Shown piece by piece: positions 13,426 through 17,809 of a stretch of DNA of 17,809 nt. Location: the NCBI GenBank assembly GCA_004558485.1, contig SFCS01000026.1:1-17809 (forward strand), given 5' to 3'. A program made the position numbers and the translations under genes. The notes under the pieces were generated by a model. It ran no database searches. It was not told where the DNA came from and worked only from the letters and a program-made list of their open reading frames with translations. Positions within the stretch are counted from its first letter, which is position 1, and the number at the start of each line of letters is the position of its first letter. This stretch comes from Ruminococcus sp. GTDB lineage: Bacteria; Bacillota; Clostridia; Oscillospirales; Acutalibacteraceae.

Positions 13426-15090
13426 TTGCTTTACAGCTTACACATTGAAAATGTAGCGGTCATTGAAGAGGCTGATGTGGATTTTCACAGCGGCTTTAAT
13501 GTGCTGACCGGCGAAACGGGCGCGGGCAAATCCATCCTCATCGACGCCATCAACGCCGTGCTCGGCGAGCGCGTACGGCGCGATCTTGTGCGCACGGGCT
13601 GTGCACAGGCGCAGGTTTTTGCTGTGTTTTCCGACATTTCCGATGCGGCAAGAGCGCGTCTTGCGGAGGCGGGGTATGCCGCAGAGAATGACACACTGCT
13701 CATCGAGCGCACCATCCGCGCCGATGGAAAAAGCACCTGCCGCATTGACGGAAAGCCTGCGACGGTGTCGCTCTTGCGTGAGGTGGGGGCAATGCTCGTC
13801 AACATCCACGGACAGCATGAAAACCAGTCGCTTTTCGATGTCGCCAAGCATCTGACCGACCTCGACAGAATGGGGGCATATGATGCGGTACGGGAGACCT
13901 ATGAGGCGGCATATCACCGCTATTGCGACATCAGCCGCGCGCTGAAAAAGCTGACGACGGCAGAGACGGAAAAGCAGGAACGGCTGGACATCCTGCACTA
14001 TCGCATCAATGAATTGGAAACGGCGGCGCTGGTCGCCGGTGAGGAAGAGGCGCTTGAAGAAAAGCACCGGTTTTATCGCCACAGCGAAAAGATCGCCGAC
14101 TACCTGCGGCGCGCTGACGCGCTCCTGAACGGTGACGAGGAGGGCGGCGCCTGTGCGGCAGTCAATGAGGCTGCCGAGGCGCTGCGCCATGCAAGCGGAC
14201 TTTTGTCGACGCTTTCGCCCCTGTCCGCGCGACTCGATACGCTTATGTACGACCTGGAGGCGTGCGGCAACGAGCTTGCCGATGCTGTGGGACGCATGGG
14301 CTTTGACGAGCAGGATCGGGAGCGGACGGAGGAACGGCTGGAGCTTTTGCACCGACTTTCCAAAAAATACGGTACGGATGCCGCCGGCATGCTGGAAATT
14401 TTGGAAAAGTCCCGCAGTGAGCTTTCGCAGATCGAGACCGCCGACGAAAGGGCGGCGGCGCTGCGTGCGGATTTGGACAAAGCGCGCGAGGAAACGGTGC
14501 AGTCTGCGGAAAAGCTGACCGCGGCGCGCAAAACGGCGGCGGAGGGCTTTGAAAAACGGGTGGCGGAGGAGCTGTGCTTCTTGGATATGCCGCGCGTGGA
14601 ATTTCGTGTTTCCATCACGCAAACGGCGCTGACGGTGCGCGGCGGCGATCATGTGGAGTTTCTCATTTCCGCCAATCCGGGAGAGCCCGTAAAGCCGATC
14701 GCACAGATTGCGTCGGGTGGCGAATTGTCCCGCATCATGCTGGCGATCAAGGCGGTGATGGCGGAGACGGACGACATCGATACGCTCATTTTCGACGAGG
14801 TGGACGCGGGCATCAGCGGTCATGCGGCGGTGAAGGTTGGCATCAAGCTGCGGCAAACGGCGGCGCATCGACAGATCCTTTGCGTGACGCATCTGGCACA
14901 GATCGCCGCGCGCGGACATCATCATTTGCTGATACAAAAAACGGTGAAGGACGGGCGCACCTGTACAACGGTGCTGCCGCTCGACGCCGAGGGGAGCGAA
15001 AGAGAGCTTGCCCGTATCATCGGCGGCGGCGTGACTGACGCGACCCTGCAGGCGGCGCATGAAATGCGCACTGAAGGACAGAAAGAGTAG
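13426..15090 (+). CDS. recN: DNA repair protein RecN
   Basis: RecN is an SMC-like ATPase that acts early in recombinational repair of double-strand breaks. The 554-residue protein has Walker A GETGAGKS (29-36) in FNVLTGETGAGKSILIDAINAVLGER, INIHGQHENQ after it, a long coiled-coil middle, the ABC signature SGGELSR (430-436) and Walker B LIFDEVDAGISG (Asp457-Glu458), then QILCVTHLAQIAARGHHH. The TTG at 13426 is effectively forced: an in-frame TGA occurs at 13420-13422 and the family sequence begins right after the TTG. The purine-rich GGCGGTG (13411-13417) is a weak ribosome site. The LexA-type operator often expected at repair genes is not evident, and the gene is embedded in the operon. Confidence 0.96.
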   Translation: MLYSLHIENVAVIEEADVDFHSGFNVLTGETGAGKSILIDAINAVLGERVRRDLVRTGCAQAQVFAVFSDISDAARARLAEAGYAAENDTLLIERTIRADGKSTCRIDGKPATVSLLREVGAMLVNIHGQHENQSLFDVAKHLTDLDRMGAYDAVRETYEAAYHRYCDISRALKKLTTAETEKQERLDILHYRINELETAALVAGEEEALEEKHRFYRHSEKIADYLRRADALLNGDEEGGACAAVNEAAEALRHASGLLSTLSPLSARLDTLMYDLEACGNELADAVGRMGFDEQDRERTEERLELLHRLSKKYGTDAAGMLEILEKSRSELSQIETADERAAALRADLDKAREETVQSAEKLTAARKTAAEGFEKRVAEELCFLDMPRVEFRVSITQTALTVRGGDHVEFLISANPGEPVKPIAQIASGGELSRIMLAIKAVMAETDDIDTLIFDEVDAGISGHAAVKVGIKLRQTAAHRQILCVTHLAQIAARGHHHLLIQKTVKDGRTCTTVLPLDAEGSERELARIIGGGVTDATLQAAHEMRTEGQKE

Positions 15091-15099
15091 GCGTGACAT

Positions 15100-15855
15100 A
15101 TGGCGGGCTATGAAGTTTTTTCCGCGTTTTATGACGCGCTGACGGAAAATGTGGAATACGAGGCGTGGGCAGAATATATACTGGCGCTTTTCGAGCGGTT
15201 TTCCGAGAAAAGGCCGCAGACCGTTTTGGATCTTGCGTGCGGCACGGGCAGTCTCACGGAAAGGCTTTTGCAGAGGGGACTGCGGGTGATCGGCGTCGAC
15301 GGGTCGGCGGAAATGCTGGCGGCGGCGCAGCAAAAGACCGCGCCGTTCGGCAAAAAGGCACTGCTTTTGTGTCAGGATATGTGCGACTTGGAGCTCGGCG
15401 GCACGGTGGACGGCGCGGTGTGCATGCTGGACTCGCTCAGTCACCTGACGACGACCGCCGCCGTGAAGGAGGCGTTGTGCCGTGTGGCGGACAGTCTGCC
15501 TGCGGGCGGCGTGCTGATTTTCGATGTAAACACGCCGTATAAGCACGCACATATTCTGGGCGACAATGCGTATACATTTGACTGTGAGGATGTTTTTTGC
15601 GCATGGCAAAACACCTATTTCCCGCGCACGAAGGAAGTACGCATGGAGCTGAATTTCTTTGTGCCGACGGGTGAGGTGTATGAACGCTATACCGAGGAGG
15701 TGCGCGAGCGTGCCTACAGCGAGGCGACATGGCGTCGTCTCCTGCGGGAGGCGGGGTTTGAAACAGCGGCGCTGTTCGGTGAGCGCACCTTTGCGCCGCC
15801 GACGGAAACGGAACAGCGGTGGGTGTTTGCAGCAAAGAAAGGAAAGAATGCATAA
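15100..15855 (+). CDS. Class I SAM-dependent methyltransferase
   Basis: This 251-residue protein has a Rossmann-type methyltransferase fold. YEVFSAFYDALTENVEYEAWAEYI at the N-terminus resembles UbiE/Coq5-like methyltransferases of Firmicutes. Motif I is VLDLACGTGSLTERLLQRG (43-60), the ribose-binding acidic residue is in GVDGSAEML (Asp67), and DGAVCMLDSLSHL and GGVLIFDVNTPYKH follow in the expected order. The substrate cannot be read from the sequence. The ATG lies 9 bases after the recN stop with only a weak AGGCGTG before it, which suggests coupling. Its end overlaps hslO by 8 bp. Confidence 0.88.
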   Translation: MAGYEVFSAFYDALTENVEYEAWAEYILALFERFSEKRPQTVLDLACGTGSLTERLLQRGLRVIGVDGSAEMLAAAQQKTAPFGKKALLLCQDMCDLELGGTVDGAVCMLDSLSHLTTTAAVKEALCRVADSLPAGGVLIFDVNTPYKHAHILGDNAYTFDCEDVFCAWQNTYFPRTKEVRMELNFFVPTGEVYERYTEEVRERAYSEATWRRLLREAGFETAALFGERTFAPPTETEQRWVFAAKKGKNA

Positions 15856-16741
15856 AATGGGGAAGGTACTACGCTGCCTGACGCGCGACGGCGCGGTCAT
15901 GGCAATGGTGATGGACTCCGCGGACATTGCGGCACAGGCAGAGAAGTTTCACGGCACCTCCGCCGTGGTGACGGCAGCGCTCGGCAGACTGCTGACGGCG
16001 GCATCCATGATGGGCATTATGCTCAAAGGAAGAGATGACACCGTGACGCTGAAAATAAGCGGCGGCGGGCCGGCGGGGACGCTGATCGCCGTGTCGGACA
16101 GCGCGGGGAATGTGCGCGGCTATGCGCAAAATCCCGTGGTGGAAATTCCGCTCAAGCCGAACGGCAAGCTGGATGTGAGCGGTGCATTGGGCAAGGACGG
16201 TATGCTGTATGTGATACGGGACTCCGGCAGCGGCGAGCCGTATGCCGGTTGTGTGCCGCTTGCGTCGGGCGAGATTGCGGAGGATGTGACCGCATATTAT
16301 GCGGTCAGCGAACAGACACCCACCGTTTGCGCACTCGGCGTGCTGGTGGAGCCGGATCTTTCGGTGAAGGTGGCGGGCGGTCTGCTCATTCAGCTTTTGC
16401 CGATGTGCCAGGAGGAGATCATCGACAAGGTGGAGAAAAATGTCGGTGCGCTGCGCTCGATGACCGAAATGCTGTCCGAGGGAATGACGCCGCTTGAGAT
16501 CTGCGAAAAGGCGCTTGACGGCATGCCGTTTGATGTGCTCGACACCTATGAGCCGACCTATCGCTGCAACTGCAGCCGTGCGCGTGTGGAGCGTGCACTG
16601 CTGTCCATGTCTGCTGACGAATTGCGGGATCTGCCGGATAAAGAAGGGGTGGTTGCGGTGCAGTGTTCGTTCTGCGATAAAACCTACCGTTTCACCCGCG
16701 ACGATGTGGAACGCCTGCTCTCCGCGCAAAAAAAGCGGTAA
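15848..16741 (+). CDS. hslO: Hsp33 redox-regulated chaperone
   Basis: Hsp33 is a cytoplasmic holdase that becomes active when oxidants release zinc from its C-terminal cysteine cluster. It has 297 residues (about 290 in B. subtilis and E. coli). The four zinc cysteines are all present as RCNCS (Cys240, Cys242) and QCSFC (Cys273, Cys276). Other family blocks are FHGTSAVVTAALGRLLTAASMMG, LKISGGGPAGTLIAVSDSAGNVRGY, YYAVSEQTPTVCALGVLV and GGLLIQLLPMC. The ATG at 15848 is preferred because AAAGGA (15838-15843) is 4 bases upstream; the second ATG at 15857 would lose three residues and be 13 bases away. It is the last protein gene of the run. Confidence 0.96.
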   Translation: MHKMGKVLRCLTRDGAVMAMVMDSADIAAQAEKFHGTSAVVTAALGRLLTAASMMGIMLKGRDDTVTLKISGGGPAGTLIAVSDSAGNVRGYAQNPVVEIPLKPNGKLDVSGALGKDGMLYVIRDSGSGEPYAGCVPLASGEIAEDVTAYYAVSEQTPTVCALGVLVEPDLSVKVAGGLLIQLLPMCQEEIIDKVEKNVGALRSMTEMLSEGMTPLEICEKALDGMPFDVLDTYEPTYRCNCSRARVERALLSMSADELRDLPDKEGVVAVQCSFCDKTYRFTRDDVERLLSAQKKR

Positions 16742-16759
16742 AAAGTTGGAAAACTTTTT
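16740..16759 (+). terminator. Weak A/T-rich hairpin after hslO
   Basis: AAAAAGTT (16740-16747) and AACTTTTT (16752-16759) form a perfect 8-bp stem with loop GGAA, beginning in the hslO stop codon. The right arm ends in five T residues but no further T run follows. It could act as a modest terminator, or hslO transcripts may run into the tRNA genes. Confidence 0.4.
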
Positions 16760-16768
16760 GAAAAACGC

Positions 16769-16797
16769 TTGACAAAAGGCGGTCTGTATAGTAAGAT
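16769..16797 (+). promoter_or_regulatory. Sigma-A promoter of the tRNA cluster
   Basis: A perfect -35 TTGACA (16769-16774) is followed by exactly 17 bases and the -10 TAAGAT (16792-16797). Transcription would start near 16804, about 19 bases before the first tRNA. It is one of the two best promoter matches in the window, fitting a stable-RNA operon. Confidence 0.82.
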
Positions 16798-16822
16798 ATA
16801 ACCCGTCGCTTGTGCGAGCAAC

Positions 16823-16898
16823 GGGAGCATAGCTCAGCTGGGAGAGCACCTGCCTTACAAGCAGGGGGTCACAGGTTCGAGCCCTGTTGTTCCCACCA
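16823..16898 (+). tRNA. tRNA-Val (anticodon TAC)
   Basis: This is a full cloverleaf of 76 bases including encoded CCA. The acceptor stem GGGAGCA pairs with TGTTCCC with one G-U, the anticodon stem is CCTGC/GCAGG with loop CTTACAA, and the T loop is TTCGAGC. Anticodon TAC reads valine GTA/GTG codons. It is first of five genes in the cluster. Confidence 0.97.
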
Positions 16899-16908
16899 TT
16901 TTGAATTT

Positions 16909-16985
16909 GGCCCGGTAGTTCAGCTGGTTAGAACGCTAGCCTGTCACGCTAGAGGTCGACGGTTCGAGCCCGTTCCGGGTCGCCA
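16909..16985 (+). tRNA. tRNA-Asp (anticodon GTC)
   Basis: This is a 77-base cloverleaf with encoded CCA. Acceptor GGCCCGG pairs with CCGGGTC (one G-U), the anticodon stem is CTAGC/GCTAG with loop CTGTCAC, and the discriminator base is G as expected for aspartate. Confidence 0.97.
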
Positions 16986-16990
16986 AATTT

Positions 16991-17066
16991 GCCTCTGTAG
17001 CTCAGTTGGTAGAGCAGGGGACTGAAAATCCCCGTGTCATTGGTTCGATTCCGATCGGAGGCACCA
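16991..17066 (+). tRNA. tRNA-Phe (anticodon GAA)
   Basis: This is a 76-base cloverleaf with encoded CCA. Acceptor GCCTCTG pairs with CGGAGGC (one T-G), the anticodon stem is GGGGA/TCCCC with loop CTGAAAA, and the T loop is TTCGATT. The spacer from tRNA-Asp is only 5 bases. Confidence 0.97.
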
Positions 17067-17071
17067 TCCTT

Positions 17072-17147
17072 GCGGCTTTAGCTCATCTGGTAGAGCGCCA
17101 CCTTGCCAAGGTGGAGGTAGCGAGTTCGAGCCTCGTAAGCCGCTCCA
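17072..17147 (+). tRNA. tRNA-Gly (anticodon GCC)
   Basis: This is a 76-base cloverleaf with encoded CCA. Acceptor GCGGCTT pairs perfectly with AAGCCGC, the anticodon stem is CCACC/GGTGG with loop TTGCCAA, and the discriminator is T. It follows tRNA-Phe by 5 bases. Confidence 0.97.
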
Positions 17148-17153
17148 AAAATC

Positions 17154-17228
17154 GGCGACATAGCCAAGTGGTAAGGCAAGGGTCTGCAAAATCCTGATGC
17201 CCCAGTTCAAATCTGGGTGTCGCCTCCA
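17154..17228 (+). tRNA. tRNA-Cys (anticodon GCA)
   Basis: This is a 75-base cloverleaf with encoded CCA. Acceptor GGCGACA pairs perfectly with TGTCGCC, the anticodon stem is AGGGT/ATCCT (one G-U) with loop CTGCAAA, and the discriminator is T. The final A of CCA is also the first base of the following hairpin. Confidence 0.97.
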
Positions 17229-17267
17229 ACCGAAAATCCGTTCTCTTTTGAGGACGGATTTTCGGTT
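17228..17267 (+). terminator. Long hairpin closing the tRNA operon
   Basis: Bases 17228-17245 pair with 17250-17267 in an 18-bp stem with a single T-G pair and a TTTT loop. It begins on the last base of tRNA-Cys. The right arm contains TTTT, but what follows (GTATTATTC) is not a true T tract. It may terminate transcription and define the tRNA 3' side, or it may be one end of a repeat element, because the left arm also fits a second partner at 17312-17326. Confidence 0.6.
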
Positions 17268-17326
17268 GTATTATTCACTATTCATTTTTCATCATTCATT
17301 ATTCATTAAGCGAGAACGGATTTTCG
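17231..17326. repeat. Perfect 15-base inverted repeat pair (alternative partner of the tRNA-operon hairpin)
   Basis: CGAAAATCCGTTCTC (17231-17245) is the exact reverse complement of GAGAACGGATTTTCG (17312-17326). The closer partner, GAGGACGGATTTTCG (17250-17264), differs by one base, which costs a G-U pair. One arm can therefore pair with either of two near-identical partners. The 66 bases between the left arm and the distal arm hold the first hairpin's right arm and ATTCATT-type repeats. Confidence 0.8.
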
Positions 17327-17340
17327 AATGAATATTGAAT
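17294..17340. repeat. Imperfect hairpin built from ATTCATT-type repeats
   Basis: Bases 17294-17307 (ATTCATTATTCATT) pair with 17327-17340 at 13 of 14 positions. Inside, CGAGAA (17311-17316) pairs with TTTTCG (17321-17326) around loop CGGA. The TTCAT-type unit recurs across 17275-17307, and its complement returns at 17359-17374 (GATGAATAATGAATAA). The region is very AT-rich. Such repeats are common between genes in this group of bacteria; no transposase or coding sequence is visible here. Confidence 0.7.
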
Positions 17341-17369
17341 ATTGAAGTCGCTTCGCTGATGAATAATGA

Positions 17370-17400
17370 ATAATTTCGGTGTGGCTTTGCCACAAATTAT
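17370..17400. repeat. Two-part hairpin with GTGGC/GCCAC core
   Basis: ATAATTT (17370-17376) is the reverse complement of AAATTAT (17394-17400). Within it GTGGC (17381-17385) pairs with GCCAC (17389-17393) around a TTT loop, leaving CGGT unpaired on one side. It is the third hairpin within about 170 bases after the tRNA genes. Confidence 0.6.
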
Positions 17401-17502
17401 ATATCACAAGACACAGAACCGTCCCCTTGTATCCCCTGTATCCCAAAAAATATCTGTTTGATTTGCGTCGGCAGATAAGTGAGATTTGATAACACATTTG
17501 TG
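17401..17502. other. Non-coding spacer with a dispersed-repeat-like motif
   Basis: No gene is visible here. The first part holds GACACAGAACCGTCCCC (from 17410) followed by TTGTATCCCC and TGTATCCC, a small internal repeat. From memory, similar GGGACGGTTCT-type sequences are scattered between genes in many bacteria, sometimes near IS200/RAYT-type transposases; none is present. The rest (17445-17502) is plain AT-rich sequence leading to a promoter. Confidence 0.45.
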
Positions 17503-17531
17503 CTGACATTTAGAGAAAGGATTATTATAAT
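17503..17531 (+). promoter_or_regulatory. Sigma-A promoter of the SGNH hydrolase gene
   Basis: CTGACA (17503-17508, five of six consensus bases) is followed by exactly 17 bases and a perfect TATAAT (17526-17531). Transcription would start near 17538, giving a leader of roughly 115 bases before the ATG at 17654. Confidence 0.75.
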
Positions 17532-17534
17532 TCG

Positions 17535-17577
17535 TTTTCTTTTTCCCCACTTTAAGAAAAAGGAAATATAATTTTTT
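17535..17577 (+). promoter_or_regulatory. Leader hairpin followed by a T run (possible attenuator)
   Basis: TTTTCTTTTTC (17535-17545) pairs with GAAAAAGGAAA (17556-17566) over 11 bp with one T-G pair and a 10-base loop. After TATAA comes a run of six T residues (17572-17577). It lies at the predicted 5' end of the transcript. The stem is A/T-rich and the T run is offset, so function is speculative. The rest of the leader to 17653 shows nothing I can name. Confidence 0.3.
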
Positions 17578-17653
17578 AGATATCTAACATTATACGGTAA
17601 ATGCGTTTCGTTTACTTAGCTGCTCAAAGCGTATCAGAAAGGCGGTCATAAAT

Positions 17654-17809
17654 ATGAACCAAATCGAAAAAAATACCGTTAAAGCGGAAAATCAGCTTGC
17701 AAAGAATCAATTTATTACCTTCATTAACCCCGAGGGAAAAGGGAAAAGAGTGTTGTTTGTGGGTAATTCCATAACAAGACACGGTATAAAGCACGATATT
17801 GGCTGGCAT
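17654..17809 (+). CDS. SGNH/GDSL hydrolase family protein, N-terminal part (3' truncated)
   Basis: Only the first 52 residues are in the window. The frame opens at ATG 17654 and stays open to the edge. RVLFVGNSITRHGIKHDIGWH (from residue 32) matches block I of SGNH hydrolases. In this branch the GDS-type motif reads GNSIT, with Ser39 as the expected nucleophile, and ITRHG-x-x-x-x-IGW continues the pattern. Family members are esterases, often acting on acetylated carbohydrates. The first 30 residues are polar, with no signal peptide, so the visible part suggests a cytoplasmic enzyme or an extra N-terminal module. The likely ribosome site is AAAGG (17638-17642), 11 bases before the ATG. Base use is AT-rich (line 17701-17760 has 21 G/C of 60), unlike the core. 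The catalytic Asp/His lie beyond the edge, so the call rests on one block. Confidence 0.72.
   Translation, partial: MNQIEKNTVKAENQLAKNQFITFINPEGKGKRVLFVGNSITRHGIKHDIGWH

Noticed and set aside
13438..15927. Very long antisense open frame (829 codons) across recN, the methyltransferase gene and the start of hslO
   Set aside because: It is the mirror of GC-rich genes whose + strand products are clear. Its translation is rich in Arg, His and Gln with no family pattern.
16801..16822. CCCGT (16802-16806) and ACGGG (16821-16825) as a hairpin before tRNA-Val
   Set aside because: The right arm overlaps the first bases of the tRNA acceptor stem. It may be a leader structure trimmed during tRNA processing, but the short stem gives no firm support for a separate element.
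16810..17197. Two open frames running through the tRNA genes
   Set aside because: They are translations of tRNA sequence (for example the repeated SSVGRA and RRFEP strings); the five cloverleaves explain the region.
17275..17307. Short repeated TTCAT-type units considered as a CRISPR or tandem array
   Set aside because: Units are only 5-8 bases, irregular, without spacers, and no cas gene is present.
17327..17374. AT-rich TGAATA-type sequences resembling ArgR operator half-sites
   Set aside because: They are explained by ATTCATT-type repeats and hairpins, and no arginine gene lies next to them.
17306..17509. Minus-strand open frame of 67 codons in the repeat region
   Set aside because: It is built from hairpin arms and the repeat-like motif, has no good ribosome site and no similarity that I recognise.

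Overview
The window is a stretch of chromosome from a spore-forming Gram-positive bacterium. It is most likely a GC-rich member of class Clostridia of the Oscillospiraceae/Ruminococcaceae type. The evidence is a complete eight-gene spoIIIA sporulation operon, followed by the conserved clostridial order Asp23/Gls24 protein, nusB, Kae1-like protein, xseA, xseB, ispA, dxs, tlyA, nadK, argR, recN. Nearly everything lies on the + strand. The organism assignment is inferred from gene content and order.

Layout. (1) Positions 1-378: the 3' end of a glycyl-radical-enzyme activating protein gene, closed by a strong intrinsic terminator that overlaps its stop codon. (2) 401-5169: a possible sigma-E -10 element and then spoIIIAA to spoIIIAH, the mother-cell side of the SpoIIIA-SpoIIQ feeding-tube complex. 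The spoIIIAA frame runs 125 bp into spoIIIAB, which suggests either a lost stop or a one-base frameshift. (3) 5195-5646: a one-gene unit (extended -10 promoter, Asp23/Gls24 protein, terminator). (4) 5700-16741: a tightly packed housekeeping run of eleven genes from nusB to hslO, many joined by start/stop overlaps (GTGA, TTGA, ATGA or 8 bp). It covers transcription antitermination, a TsaD-like paralogue, exonuclease VII, isoprenoid precursor synthesis, an rRNA methyltransferase, NAD kinase, the arginine repressor, RecN DNA repair, a SAM methyltransferase and the redox chaperone Hsp33. (5) 16769-17267: a promoter with TTGACA, 17 bp and TAAGAT, five tRNA genes (Val, Asp, Phe, Gly, Cys, each with encoded CCA) and a long hairpin. 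(6) 17229-17653: an AT-rich non-coding stretch with three consecutive hairpins, ATTCATT-type repeats, a dispersed-repeat-like motif and a clear promoter. (7) 17654 to the end: the start of an SGNH/GDSL-type hydrolase gene, cut by the window edge.

The core is ordinary, well-conserved chromosome. I see no defence system, CRISPR array, phage or complete mobile element. The points most worth a second look are the spoIIIAA/spoIIIAB junction, the divergent Kae1-like protein between nusB and xseA, and the hairpin array after the tRNA cluster, where one arm can pair with two alternative partners. Base composition drops visibly at both edges of the core.
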